Shown here: one piece after another, positions 21,765 through 30,595 of the stretch
How positions within the stretch are numbered: the stretch's first letter is position 1
Layout: each line of letters starts with the position of its first letter
DNA from: Streptomyces sp. NBC_01116
GTDB lineage: Bacteria; Actinomycetota; Actinomycetes; Streptomycetales; Streptomycetaceae
DNA length: 64,000 bases
Reading direction: 5' to 3'
Assembly: GCF_041435495.1 (NCBI RefSeq)
Contig: NZ_CP108644.1
Coordinates: forward strand, 6,433,501 to 6,497,500
Position numbers and translations under genes: made by a program
The notes under the pieces: generated by a model
Seen by the model: the letters and a program-made list of their open reading frames with translations, nothing else
What the model was told of the DNA's origin: nothing
The model's database searches: none

Positions 21765-24599
21765 ATGGCCTCACGTACGTCCGGCAAGGGTTCCCAGGGC
21801 ACGGCGGGCACCGCGAAGCGCGTCGGCCGTACCGCGGGCCCGGCGAAGAAAGCCGCGCCCGCCAAGAAGACCGCGCCCAAGAAGTCGGCTGCTCCCGCGA
21901 AGAGGGCGCCCGCGAAGAAGGCGGCGGCCAGGAAGCCCGCGCCCAGACCCGCACCGTCACCCACCGGAGGCGTCTACCGGCTGGTGCGGGCGGTCTGGCT
22001 CGGGGCGGCGCACGGCGTCGGCGCGCTGTTCCGTTCGATAGGGCGTGGCGCCAAGGGACTTGACCCCGCCCACCGCAAGGACGGGCTCGCGCTGCTGCTG
22101 CTCGGCCTGGCGCTGATCGTCGCCGCGGGCACCTGGTCCAATCTCCAGGGGCCGGTCGGCGACCTCGTCGAGATGCTGGTGACCGGGGCCTTCGGCCGGC
22201 TCGACCTGCTCGTGCCCATACTGCTGGGCGCGATGGCGGTGCGGCTGATCCTGTATCCGGAGCGGCCCGAAGCCAACGGCCGTATCGTCATCGGACTCTC
22301 CGCGCTGGTCATCGGAGTCCTCGGCCAGGTCCACATCGCCTGCGGTTCGCCGGGCCGGGACGCGGGCACCGAGGCGATGCAGGACGCGGGCGGGCTGATC
22401 GGCTGGGCCACCTCCAAGCCGCTGATCTTCATGATGGGCGAGGTGCTCGCCGTACCGCTGCTGGTGCTGCTGACCGTGTTCGGGCTCCTCGTCGTCACCG
22501 CCACCCCGGTCAACGCCATCCCGCGGCGGCTGCGTCAGCTCGGCGTCCGCCTCGGCATCGTGGATCCGGCGCCCGGGACCGGCGAGGGGTACGAGGACGA
22601 CGACGAGCGCTACGACGAACAGTGGCGCGAGGCGCTGCCCGAGCGGACTCGTCGGCGTGGCGCGCGGCGCACGGACGAGGACCCGGTCCACGACCACGAC
22701 GAGGCCGAGGCCGAGGCGCTCACCAAGCGCAGGAGGCCCCGCAGGCCCTCCGCGCAGCCCGCGATGAACCGGCCGCTGGACGCGGTGGACGTCGCCGCGG
22801 CCGCTGCCGCAGCGCTCGACGGGGCCGTGCTCAACGGCATGCCGCCCTCGCCGGTCGTCGCCGACCTGACCCAGGGCGTCTCCGTGGACCGGGAGCGCAC
22901 CGGGACGCCCGTGCCCGGGGCCCGGGAGGCCGAGCGGGACGCCGCGGGGAAGGCCGGGGCCGGGCGCCGGTCGGACCGGTCCCCCGGCGCCGATGACGCG
23001 GCCGGCGGTGACCGTTCCGGTGACGTCTCCGGCCGGTCCGGCGCCGTTCCCGACCTGACGAAGCCCGCGCCGGAGCGTTCCGAGGGGCTTCCCGCACGCG
23101 CCGAGCAGCTCCAGCTGTCCGGCGACATCACGTACTCGCTGCCCTCGCTCGACCTGCTGGAGCGCGGCGGACCGGGCAAGACCCGCAGCGCCGCCAACGA
23201 CGTGGTCGTCGCCTCGCTGACCAACGTCTTCACCGAGTTCAAGGTCGACGCCGCGGTCACCGGCTTCACCCGGGGCCCGACCGTCACCCGCTACGAGATC
23301 GAGCTCGGCCCCGCCGTGAAGGTCGAGAAGATCACGGCGCTGGCCAAGAACATCGCGTACGCCGTGGCCAGCCCGGACGTGCGGATCATCTCGCCGATCC
23401 CGGGCAAGTCCGCCGTCGGCATCGAGATCCCCAACTCCGACCGCGAGATGGTCAACCTCGGCGACGTGCTGCGCCTCGCGGACGCGGCCGAGGACGACCA
23501 CCCGATGCTCGTGGCGCTCGGCAAGAACGTCGAGGGCGGCTATGAGATGGCCAACCTCGCCAAGATGCCGCACGTCCTGGTCGCCGGCGCCACCGGTTCC
23601 GGCAAGTCCTCCTGCATCAACTGCCTGATCACCTCGATCATGGTGCGGGCCACCCCGGACGACGTGCGGATGGTTCTGGTCGACCCCAAGCGCGTCGAGC
23701 TGACCGCGTACGAGGGCATCCCCCACCTCATCACCCCGATCATCACCAACCCGAAGAAGGCCGCCGAGGCGCTCCAGTGGGTCGTGCGGGAGATGGACCT
23801 GCGCTACGACGACCTCGCCAACTTCGGCTACCGGCACATCGACGACTTCAACCACGCGGTGCGCAACGGCAAGTGCAAGGCGCCCGAGGGCAGCGAGCGG
23901 GAGCTGTCCCCGTACCCGTATCTGCTGGTGATCGTCGACGAGCTGGCCGACCTGATGATGGTGGCCCCGCGCGACGTCGAGGACTCGATCGTCCGCATCA
24001 CCCAGCTGGCCCGCGCGGCCGGCATCCACCTGGTGCTCGCCACCCAGCGCCCCTCGGTCGACGTGGTGACCGGCCTGATCAAGGCCAACGTGCCCTCCCG
24101 GCTCGCCTTCGCCACCTCCTCGCTCGCCGACAGCCGCGTCATCCTCGACCAGCCCGGCGCCGAGAAGCTCATCGGCAAGGGCGACGGGCTCTTCCTCCCG
24201 ATGGGCGCCAACAAACCCACCCGCATGCAGGGAGCGTTCGTCACCGAGGACGAGGTCGCCGCCGTCGTCCAGCACTGCAAGGACCAGATGGCCCCGGTCT
24301 TCCGGGACGACGTCGTGGTGGGAACGAAACAGAAGAAGGAGATCGACGAGGACATCGGCGACGACCTGGACCTGTTGTGCCAGGCCGCCGAACTGGTCGT
24401 CTCCACCCAGTTCGGATCGACCTCGATGCTCCAGCGCAAGCTCCGGGTCGGCTTCGCGAAGGCGGGACGGCTGATGGACCTGATGGAGTCCCGCAACATC
24501 GTCGGGCCCAGCGAGGGATCCAAGGCGCGCGACGTCATGGTGAAACCCGACGAGCTCGACGGGGTGTTGGCCGTCATCCGCGGGGAATCCGCTCCGTAA
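21765..24599 (+). CDS. ftsK: DNA translocase FtsK
   Basis: 944 residues. The N-terminus (about 20-65) is a Lys/Ala/Pro-rich tail of repeated AKK-AP blocks. Four transmembrane helices follow at about 105-260, then a disordered acidic/Arg linker to about 470. The motor domain has Walker A GATGSGKSS near 607 and Walker B VDELADLMM near 723. The C-terminal winged-helix gamma domain includes STSMLQRKLRVGFAKAGRLM. FtsK pumps chromosomal DNA across closing septa; in streptomycetes it clears chromosomes from sporulation septa. ATG 21765 was chosen over the upstream GTG at 21729 because of the leaderless -10 box. Confidence 0.95.
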   Translation: MASRTSGKGSQGTAGTAKRVGRTAGPAKKAAPAKKTAPKKSAAPAKRAPAKKAAARKPAPRPAPSPTGGVYRLVRAVWLGAAHGVGALFRSIGRGAKGLDPAHRKDGLALLLLGLALIVAAGTWSNLQGPVGDLVEMLVTGAFGRLDLLVPILLGAMAVRLILYPERPEANGRIVIGLSALVIGVLGQVHIACGSPGRDAGTEAMQDAGGLIGWATSKPLIFMMGEVLAVPLLVLLTVFGLLVVTATPVNAIPRRLRQLGVRLGIVDPAPGTGEGYEDDDERYDEQWREALPERTRRRGARRTDEDPVHDHDEAEAEALTKRRRPRRPSAQPAMNRPLDAVDVAAAAAAALDGAVLNGMPPSPVVADLTQGVSVDRERTGTPVPGAREAERDAAGKAGAGRRSDRSPGADDAAGGDRSGDVSGRSGAVPDLTKPAPERSEGLPARAEQLQLSGDITYSLPSLDLLERGGPGKTRSAANDVVVASLTNVFTEFKVDAAVTGFTRGPTVTRYEIELGPAVKVEKITALAKNIAYAVASPDVRIISPIPGKSAVGIEIPNSDREMVNLGDVLRLADAAEDDHPMLVALGKNVEGGYEMANLAKMPHVLVAGATGSGKSSCINCLITSIMVRATPDDVRMVLVDPKRVELTAYEGIPHLITPIITNPKKAAEALQWVVREMDLRYDDLANFGYRHIDDFNHAVRNGKCKAPEGSERELSPYPYLLVIVDELADLMMVAPRDVEDSIVRITQLARAAGIHLVLATQRPSVDVVTGLIKANVPSRLAFATSSLADSRVILDQPGAEKLIGKGDGLFLPMGANKPTRMQGAFVTEDEVAAVVQHCKDQMAPVFRDDVVVGTKQKKEIDEDIGDDLDLLCQAAELVVSTQFGSTSMLQRKLRVGFAKAGRLMDLMESRNIVGPSEGSKARDVMVKPDELDGVLAVIRGESAP

Positions 24600-24902
24600 A
24601 GGTTTTGTGGGCAACCGTTTCGTACGGCCGTACGTCCAGTTGAAGGGAGGGACGGAACCGTGCTTCTCCCCGAAGCCCGCTCCGTCGTCACCTCACCCGT
24701 ACTCCCACCCCGTTCGGCCCACTACAGGTTGCCCAGTCCTCGATCGGGGCCGTGCTCCGTCCCCGCTCCGCACCGGAGCCGACGGCGGGCCCGTCCGGCG
24801 AACCCGATGGCCTACAAAGTCGTCCCTCCCGGTTGCCCCTCCCTTTCGTACCCCCCCTAGACTGAACATCCAGCAGGTGGCTCACGCTCGAAAGGCGCCC
24901 CC
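24600..24902 (+). other. ftsK downstream region and promoter of the RodZ-like gene
   Basis: 303 bp without a convincing gene. It holds a 14-bp perfect palindrome CGTACGGCCGTACG (24621-24634) and a candidate promoter TTGCCC (24833-24838), 19-bp spacer, TAGACT (24858-24863) that would start transcription about 35 bases before the next gene. Confidence 0.5.
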
Positions 24903-25703
24903 GTGTCCATCGGCAACTCCCCCGAAGACGACCGGCCTTCGATCGGTCGTGCCCTTCAGCAGGCTCGTATCGCCGCGGCTCTGACGGTCGAGGAAGTCAG
25001 CAGCTCCACCCGGGTGCGCATCCCCATCGTGCACGCGATCGAGCAGGACGACTTCTCCCGCTGCGGCGGCGACGTCTACGCCCGCGGTCACATCCGCACG
25101 CTCGCCCGTGCCGTCGGCATCGATCCGGAACCGCTGGTCGAGGAGTACGACGCCGATCACGGCGGCCGTCCCGCCCCGACCCCCGCGGCGCCGCTGTTCG
25201 AAGCGGAACGCATCCGCTCGGAACCGCGGCGGCCGAACTGGACCGCGGCCATGGTCGCGGCCATCGTCGCCGTCATCGGGTTCGTCGGCTTCACCCTCTT
25301 CAGCGGCGAGGACGAGCCCTCGAACACCGCGCAGATCGCGGAGGGCTCCAAGCCCGACAAGACCGCGGCCAAGCCCACCGCCACCAAGCCCTCCGACCCC
25401 AAGCCCGTGCCCTCCGAGAGCGCCATCGCCGCCGCCCCCCGGGACAAGGTGACGGTCAAGCTCAGCGCCGACCGGGGCAAGAGCTGGATCTCGGCCAAGG
25501 ACCACAACGGACGGCTGCTCTTCGACGGGCTGCTGCTCCAGGGCGAGTCCAAGACCTTCCAGGACAAGGAGCGCATCGACCTCGTCCTCGGCGACGCCGG
25601 GGCGATCGAGCTCTTCGTCAACGGCAAGCAGGTCGAGGACCGCTTCGGTCCGGGCCAGGTCGAACGGCTTTCCTACACCAAGGGCGACCCCGAGGCCGGC
25701 TGA
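24903..25703 (+). CDS. RodZ-like membrane helix-turn-helix protein
   Basis: 266 residues. An N-terminal Xre/Cro-type HTH occupies about 14-80 (IGRALQQARIAAALTVEEVS, then YARGHIRTLARAVG). One transmembrane helix is at about 115-135 (AAMVAAIVAVIGFVGFTLF). A Pro/Lys-rich linker and a C-terminal beta domain of the DUF4115 type (about 185-262, SWISAKDHNGRLLFDGLLLQ) lie outside the membrane. RodZ family members link the cytoskeleton to wall synthesis in rods; in Streptomyces the role is not settled. GTG 24903 is preceded by GAAAGG. It lies between ftsK and rimO, an order I recall as conserved in streptomycetes. Confidence 0.8.
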   Translation: MSIGNSPEDDRPSIGRALQQARIAAALTVEEVSSSTRVRIPIVHAIEQDDFSRCGGDVYARGHIRTLARAVGIDPEPLVEEYDADHGGRPAPTPAAPLFEAERIRSEPRRPNWTAAMVAAIVAVIGFVGFTLFSGEDEPSNTAQIAEGSKPDKTAAKPTATKPSDPKPVPSESAIAAAPRDKVTVKLSADRGKSWISAKDHNGRLLFDGLLLQGESKTFQDKERIDLVLGDAGAIELFVNGKQVEDRFGPGQVERLSYTKGDPEAG

Positions 25704-25877
25704 TCCGCCGTCCTCCGCTTCCGTACACGTCCCGACGGGCGTCCGGCACCGCGCCGGGCGCCCGTCGGCGTTCCCCGGCCCGGACGCTGTTACTCCCCGT
25801 AGCGGGGAAGGGGCGGCGGTGAGGGCAGGCAACCCTGCACGGCAGGGGGGCCGCCGGAACAAAGTAGTCTTGAGTCC

Positions 25878-27359
25878 ATGCCCGAACGCCGTACCGTCGC
25901 CCTTGTCACTCTTGGATGCGCCCGTAACGAGGTGGACTCGGAGGAGCTTGCAGGCCGCTTGGCAGCGGACGGCTGGGACCTCGTCGAGGATGCCTCCGAC
26001 GCGGATGTCGCAGTCGTCAACACCTGTGGGTTCGTCGAAGCCGCCAAGAAGGACTCCGTCGACGCCCTGCTCGAAGCCAACGATCTGAAGGATCACGGCC
26101 GCACCCAGGCCGTCGTCGCCGTCGGCTGCATGGCCGAGCGCTACGGCAAGGACCTCGCCGAGGCCCTGCCGGAGGCGGACGGCGTCCTCGGATTCGACGA
26201 CTACGCCGACATCTCCGACCGGCTCCAGACCATCCTCAACGGTGGCATCCACGCCTCGCACACCCCGCGCGACCGCCGGAAGCTGCTGCCGATCAGCCCC
26301 GCCGAGCGGCAGGACGCCGCCGTGGCGCTGCCCGGCCACGCCCAGGAGACGCCCGCCCCCGCGCCCGAGGACCTTCCCGAGGGGGTCGCACCGGTCTCCG
26401 GGCCGCGGGCGCCGCTGCGCCGCAGGCTCGGCACCAGCCCCGTCGCCTCGGTCAAGCTCGCCTCCGGCTGCGACCGCCGCTGCTCCTTCTGCGCCATCCC
26501 CTCCTTCCGCGGCTCGTTCATCTCGCGGCGCCCCTCGGACGTGCTCCAGGAGACCCGCTGGCTGGCCGAACAGGGCGTCAAGGAGGTCATGCTCGTCTCC
26601 GAGAACAACACCTCGTACGGCAAGGACCTCGGCGACATCCGCCTCCTGGAGACCCTGCTGCCCGAGCTGGCCGACGTGGACGGCATCGAGCGGATCCGGG
26701 TCAGCTACCTCCAGCCCGCCGAGATGCGCCCGGGCCTCATCGACGTCCTCACCTCGACGCCTAAGGTCGCGCCGTACTTCGACCTCTCCTTCCAGCACTC
26801 CGCCCCCGGCGTGCTGCGCGCGATGCGCCGCTTCGGCGACACCGACCGCTTCCTGGAGCTCCTGGACACCATCCGGAGCAAGGCCCCCGAGGCCGGTGCC
26901 CGCTCCAACTTCATCGTCGGCTTCCCCGGCGAGACCGAGGCGGACCTCGCCGAGCTGGAACGCTTCCTCACCGGCGCCCGCCTCGACGCGATCGGCGTCT
27001 TCGGATACTCGGACGAGGAGGGCACCGAGGCAGTCGGCTACGAGAACAAGCTCGACGCCGACACCATCGCGGAGCGCCTCGCCCACATCTCGCAGCTGGC
27101 CGAGGAGCTGACCTCGCAGCGGGCCGAGGAGCGCGTCGGCGAGACCCTCCAGGTGCTGGTGGAGTCCGTGGAGACGGAGGAGGACGGCGAGGTCGCGATC
27201 GGGCGCGCGGCGCACCAGGCTCCCGAAACCGATGGCCACGTGGTCTTCACCACACGCGAGGGACTCGTGCCGGGCCGTATGGTCGAGGCAAAGGCAGTGG
27301 GCACCGAGGGCGTCGACCTGGTGGCCGAACACCACGAGCTTGCGGAGGCAGCCAGATGA
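25878..27359 (+). CDS. rimO: ribosomal protein S12 methylthiotransferase RimO
   Basis: A 493-residue radical-SAM methylthiotransferase that modifies an aspartate of ribosomal protein S12. The N-terminal MTTase domain carries LGCARNEVDSE, NTCGFV and VGCMAE, with the three cysteines of its auxiliary cluster. The radical-SAM cysteines are C198, C202 and C205 (SGCDRRCSFCAIPSFRG). A C-terminal TRAM domain ends the protein. A stretch of about 50 residues (about 140-190, Ala/Pro-rich) separates the first two domains and is longer than I expect for RimO. ATG 25878 follows TAGTCT by 7 bases, suggesting a leaderless message. It overlaps pgsA by 4 bp, so the two are translationally coupled. Confidence 0.93.
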   Translation: MPERRTVALVTLGCARNEVDSEELAGRLAADGWDLVEDASDADVAVVNTCGFVEAAKKDSVDALLEANDLKDHGRTQAVVAVGCMAERYGKDLAEALPEADGVLGFDDYADISDRLQTILNGGIHASHTPRDRRKLLPISPAERQDAAVALPGHAQETPAPAPEDLPEGVAPVSGPRAPLRRRLGTSPVASVKLASGCDRRCSFCAIPSFRGSFISRRPSDVLQETRWLAEQGVKEVMLVSENNTSYGKDLGDIRLLETLLPELADVDGIERIRVSYLQPAEMRPGLIDVLTSTPKVAPYFDLSFQHSAPGVLRAMRRFGDTDRFLELLDTIRSKAPEAGARSNFIVGFPGETEADLAELERFLTGARLDAIGVFGYSDEEGTEAVGYENKLDADTIAERLAHISQLAEELTSQRAEERVGETLQVLVESVETEEDGEVAIGRAAHQAPETDGHVVFTTREGLVPGRMVEAKAVGTEGVDLVAEHHELAEAAR

Positions 27360-28174
27360 CCGGAGTCCCGGCATCCGCGGCAGGCGGCTCCGGCGCGAAG
27401 CCGGTCCGCGGCGGCAAGCTGGGCACTGCGGCCGTCAACCAGGCCAGCCTGTGGAACATCGCCAACATCCTGACCATGGTGCGGCTGCTGCTCGTGCCCG
27501 GGTTCGTCCTGCTGCTGTTCCACGACGGCGGATATGACCCGGTCTGGCGCGCGTTCGCCTGGGCGGCCTTCGCCGTCGCGATGATCACCGACCTGTTCGA
27601 CGGTCATCTGGCGCGGGCGTACAACCTGGTCACCGACTTCGGGAAGATCGCCGACCCGATCGCCGACAAGGCGATCATGGGCGCGGCGCTGGTCTCGCTG
27701 TCCATCCTGGGCGATCTGCCGTGGTGGATCACCGGAGTCATCCTCGCCCGTGAGCTGGGCATCACGCTGATGCGGTTCTGGGTCATCCGGCACGCGGTGA
27801 TCCCGGCCAGCCGAGGCGGCAAGCTGAAGACGCTCGCGCAGGGGACGGCGGCCGGGATGTACGTCCTGGTGCTCACCGGCCCCCTCGCGACCTTGCGTTT
27901 CTGGGTGATGATGGTCGCCGTCGTGCTGACGGTCGTCACCGGACTCGATTACGTACGCCAGGCCGTCGTGCTGCGCCGCCGGGGCCTCGCCGCCGAGCGA
28001 GCCGCCGCTGCCGAGCGGGCCGCCGCTGCCGAGCGGGCCGCTGCCGCCACGGAGGCGCTCCAGGCCACCGTCGGCACCCCGGCCGACGCCGGCGCGGCAG
28101 CCGGACCCGTGGCAGGCGCGACGGACGTACGCGCCGCCGCCGAGGCGCGCGGCGCCGCGGAGGCCGAGCGGTGA
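27356..28174 (+). CDS. pgsA: CDP-alcohol phosphatidyltransferase (PgsA-type)
   Basis: Probable CDP-diacylglycerol-glycerol-3-phosphate phosphatidyltransferase, an integral membrane enzyme of anionic phospholipid synthesis. 272 residues. The full family signature is seen at about 79-105: DLFDGHLAR, eight residues, then GKIADPIAD. There are five or six hydrophobic helices. The C-terminal 55 residues are Ala/Glu/Arg-rich and include three tandem copies of an AAERAA block encoded by an 18-bp DNA repeat. The start overlaps the rimO stop (ATGA) and the stop overlaps the next start (GTGA), so rimO, pgsA and cinA form one operon. The exact alcohol substrate is inferred from context. Confidence 0.88.
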   Translation: MTGVPASAAGGSGAKPVRGGKLGTAAVNQASLWNIANILTMVRLLLVPGFVLLLFHDGGYDPVWRAFAWAAFAVAMITDLFDGHLARAYNLVTDFGKIADPIADKAIMGAALVSLSILGDLPWWITGVILARELGITLMRFWVIRHAVIPASRGGKLKTLAQGTAAGMYVLVLTGPLATLRFWVMMVAVVLTVVTGLDYVRQAVVLRRRGLAAERAAAAERAAAAERAAAATEALQATVGTPADAGAAAGPVAGATDVRAAAEARGAAEAER

Positions 28175-28695
28175 CAGCCGCTGCCCGGGTGCTCCGGCTT
28201 CTCGGAGCACGGGGCGAGACGCTCGCCGTCGCCGAATCCCTGACGGGCGGCCTGGTCGCCGCCGAACTGACCTCCGTACCCGGCGCCTCCCGATCCTTCC
28301 TCGGATCGGTGACGGCGTACGCCACCCCTCTGAAGCGGGACGTCCTGGGTGTCGACGGGGGCCTGCTGGCGGAGCGCGGAGCCGTGGACCCCGAGGTCGC
28401 GCGGCAGATGGCGGCCGGCGTGCGCCGGGTGCTGGGCGCCGACTGGGGCGTCTCCACCACGGGGGTCGCGGGACCGGAACCACAGGACGGACAGCAGGTC
28501 GGCACGGTCTACGTGGCCGTGGCCGGACCCTCCGGCGTCGAGAAAGTGACGGCTCTGCGGTTGAATGGTGGGAGGGCGGATATCCGTAGTGAGAGTGTGC
28601 GAGACGCCCTCGAACTGCTCGCAGGCGAACTCGGTGAGAATGCGCGGGCACAGGATACGGAACAGAACGGGGGGAACGGATGTTTGCAGCCCTGA
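28171..28695 (+). CDS. pncC: CinA C-terminal family protein / nicotinamide-nucleotide amidase
   Basis: 174 residues containing only the CinA C-terminal (PncC) domain, which in other bacteria deamidates nicotinamide mononucleotide in pyridine nucleotide recycling. Motifs seen: AVAESLTGGLVAAELTSVPG (19-38), SVTAYA, and STTGVAGP (95-102). The N-terminal MoaB-like half of full CinA is absent, as is common in actinobacteria. GTG 28171 overlaps the pgsA stop. clgR follows 94 bp later. The pgsA-cinA-clgR order recalls the pgsA3-clgR neighbourhood of mycobacteria. Confidence 0.86.
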   Translation: MTAAARVLRLLGARGETLAVAESLTGGLVAAELTSVPGASRSFLGSVTAYATPLKRDVLGVDGGLLAERGAVDPEVARQMAAGVRRVLGADWGVSTTGVAGPEPQDGQQVGTVYVAVAGPSGVEKVTALRLNGGRADIRSESVRDALELLAGELGENARAQDTEQNGGNGCLQP

Positions 28696-28789
28696 GTGAA
28701 CACGACATCGCTCCCCGCACGGCCGCGGCACAAGGCGGTACGGTAGGGCGTGAAGGATGCGGCTACGCGGTCCGAGGAGGGAGCCACCG

Positions 28790-29173
28790 ATGATTCTGCT
28801 CCGTCGCCTGCTGGGTGACGTGCTGCGTCGGCAGCGCCAGCGCCAAGGCCGTACTCTGCGCGAAGTCTCCTCGTCCGCCCGGGTCTCGCTCGGTTATCTC
28901 TCCGAGGTGGAGCGGGGGCAGAAGGAGGCATCCTCCGAGCTGCTCTCCGCGATTTGCGACGCGCTTGACGTACGGATGTCCGAGCTCATGCGTGAAGTGA
29001 GCGACGAGCTCTCGCTCGCTGAGCTGGCCGAGTCGGCAGCTGCCAGTGATCCGGTCCCAGTACCGGTTCGTCCCATGCTCAACTCCGTCTCCGTCTCGTC
29101 GGTCGCAGGTGTGCCGTCGGGCCGGGTGACCATCAAGGCGCCCGCGGAAGCGGTGGACGTCGTCGCCGCCTGA
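28790..29173 (+). CDS. clgR: ClgR-type HTH transcriptional activator
   Basis: 127 residues. An Xre-family HTH occupies about 8-65 (LREVSSSARVSLGYLSEVER), with a Ser/Val-rich C-terminal tail. The start ATG 28790 has GAGGAGG at a 9-base spacing. ClgR activates Clp protease and related genes in actinomycetes, and its own level is limited by Clp-dependent degradation. The tail ends VDVVAA; a terminal Ala-Ala is the type of degron reported for ClgR. Neighbours ftsK, pgsA and cinA match the clgR neighbourhood in mycobacteria as I recall it. A strong terminator follows at 29201. Confidence 0.85.
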   Translation: MILLRRLLGDVLRRQRQRQGRTLREVSSSARVSLGYLSEVERGQKEASSELLSAICDALDVRMSELMREVSDELSLAELAESAAASDPVPVPVRPMLNSVSVSSVAGVPSGRVTIKAPAEAVDVVAA

Positions 29174-29200
29174 TCCACGCGGCACAGTTGCTCGACCGGA

Positions 29201-29234
29201 GTCCCGGTCGGCCCCCGTGGGGGCCGACCGGGAC
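29201..29234 (+). terminator. terminator of clgR
   Basis: Perfect 16-bp arms 29201-29216 and 29219-29234 with a minimal loop. It closes the ftsK-side gene cluster. Confidence 0.85.
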
Positions 29235-29411
29235 TTCTGCGTGTGACGGGCCAGGGCCTCCCGTCTGTCCCGTCCGCGGGGGCAGGTGTGAACCGTCGGT
29301 CGGTGGGCAGACGGAGGACAAGGCCCACATGACCGTTTTGCTCAATATGTGCCATCGTGGGTGATGGACTGAGACGGTCAGTGAAGAGGCTGACGGATGG
29401 GAGCAGTGGAT

Positions 29412-29882
29412 ATGTCTGTGGTCAAGAGCACGTTGTCCGAGAGCGACCTCAAGGTCGTGGGAACGGCGCTGCAGGGCGCTCTGGTCGACCTCGTCGACCT
29501 TTCCCTGGTGGCCAAGCAGGTCCATTGGAACGTGGTCGGCCCGCGCTTCCGCTCCGTGCACCTCCAGCTCGACGACGTCGTCGTCACGGCCCGGCAGCAC
29601 TCCGACACGGTCGCCGAGCGCGCCTCGGCCGTCGGAGTCAATCCGGACGGGCGGTCCGGCACGGTGGCCAAGGAGACCGCCATCGCGTCCGTGCCCGAGG
29701 GCTGGATCAAGGACTCCGACGCCGTGCGGATCCTGGTGGACGCGCTGGGCGTGGTCATCGGCCGGATGCGGGAGCGCATCGAGGCGACCGACGAGCCGGA
29801 TCCGATCACGCAGGACCTGCTGATCGGGCTGACGGCGGAGCTTGAGAAGCACGCGTGGATGTTCCAGGCCGAGAGCGCCTGA
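29412..29882 (+). CDS. dpsB: Dps family ferritin-like protein
   Basis: 156 residues, a four-helix Dps fold that may store iron or bind DNA under stress. Ferroxidase ligands are H38, H50, D54, D65 and E69, with exactly the +12/+4/+11/+4 spacing of E. coli Dps. ATG 29412 was chosen because GGGAG stands 8 bases ahead of it; an in-frame ATG at 29397 overlaps that ribosome site. No long basic N-terminal tail is present, so DNA binding would need another route. I recall S. coelicolor having three Dps proteins, with DpsB at this locus, hence the symbol. csbD follows 52 bp downstream, which points to a stress unit. Confidence 0.85.
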   Translation: MSVVKSTLSESDLKVVGTALQGALVDLVDLSLVAKQVHWNVVGPRFRSVHLQLDDVVVTARQHSDTVAERASAVGVNPDGRSGTVAKETAIASVPEGWIKDSDAVRILVDALGVVIGRMRERIEATDEPDPITQDLLIGLTAELEKHAWMFQAESA

Positions 29883-29934
29883 ACCGGCACCCGGCCGGCG
29901 ACCGAGAGACATCCCGAGCAGGAGGAGCGAGATC

Positions 29935-30126
29935 ATGAGTGACGGAGCCATGGACAAGCTGAAGGGCAAGGGCAAGGAGGCCGTCGGCAAGCTGACCGGC
30001 GACCGCCGCAAGGAGGCCGAGGGCAAGGCCGATCAGGCCAAGGGCGGTGCCAAGGACGCGGCGGGCGGAATCGGCGACCGCGCCAAGGGTGTGAAGGACT
30101 CCCTCCGCCGGGACGACGACAAGTAG
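29935..30126 (+). CDS. CsbD family stress protein
   Basis: 63 residues, very hydrophilic, starting MSDGAMDKLKGKGKEAVGKL. It repeats the short helical pattern (KGKGKEAVGKLTGD, then AEGKADQAKG) typical of CsbD. The family is induced by general stress in many bacteria, but the molecular role is unknown. The start is fixed by AGGAGG shortly before ATG 29935, although the frame is open upstream into dpsB. A terminator follows at 30151. Probably co-transcribed with dpsB. Confidence 0.88.
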   Translation: MSDGAMDKLKGKGKEAVGKLTGDRRKEAEGKADQAKGGAKDAAGGIGDRAKGVKDSLRRDDDK

Positions 30127-30150
30127 CCCCGGGGCTTCCTCCGGGTTCGC

Positions 30151-30178
30151 GTGCCCCCGCCGTTCTCGGCGGGGGCAC
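30151..30178 (+). terminator. terminator after csbD
   Basis: Perfect 12-bp arms GTGCCCCCGCCG (30151-30162) and complement (30167-30178) around loop TTCT. Confidence 0.85.
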
Positions 30179-30274
30179 TTCTGTGCGGGTGACCCCCTCG
30201 GCCGGGCGTTCTGGATGCACCACGGCCGCCGCCAGGGGAAACTGCCGGAAAGGACGTCGGCGAGGGAGGCAGCG

Positions 30275-30595
30275 ATGATACGGCGATGGGTGCCGGCGCT
30301 GGTCCTCGGCGGACTGTGGTGGTGGGCGGTGCTCCGGCTGGTGCTGCGTCCGGAACAGGCGGGGCTGGTGGAGGGGGCGGTGGCGGCGGGGGGCTGGGGG
30401 TTGAGCCTGTTGCCGGTCCATGTCGTGCCGGTCGTGCCGGTCGCGTCGGTCGTGCCGGTGAGCCCGTCGGGGCGGTCAGGGGGGCCGGGAGGGGCGGGGC
30501 GGTCAGGGCCTTCGGCGTTGGGTTCGTCGACGCGGTGGTGGTCTACCAGGGCATGGCGACGCCGCCGTTCGGCCGGAGGATCTGACCGGTCATGA
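30275..30595 (+). CDS. hypothetical small membrane protein, uncertain
   Basis: A possible 106-residue protein beginning MIRRWVPALVLGGLWWWAVL. GGGAGG stands 6 bases before ATG 30275, and residues 4-25 form a clear hydrophobic helix. After about residue 45 the sequence becomes low-complexity (VPVVPVASVVPV, then Ser/Gly/Arg), and the last 53 bases overlap the 3' end of the convergent SDR gene. The ribosome site and helix favour a real gene; the tail suggests a degenerate or frame-shifted C-terminus. Confidence 0.4.
   Translation: MIRRWVPALVLGGLWWWAVLRLVLRPEQAGLVEGAVAAGGWGLSLLPVHVVPVVPVASVVPVSPSGRSGGPGGAGRSGPSALGSSTRWWSTRAWRRRRSAGGSDRS

Noticed and set aside
24660..24860. Possible 66-codon gene after ftsK with GGGAGG upstream
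   Set aside because: Pro/Ser/Arg-rich, weak codon-position bias, and it overlaps the promoter of the next gene; no family resemblance.
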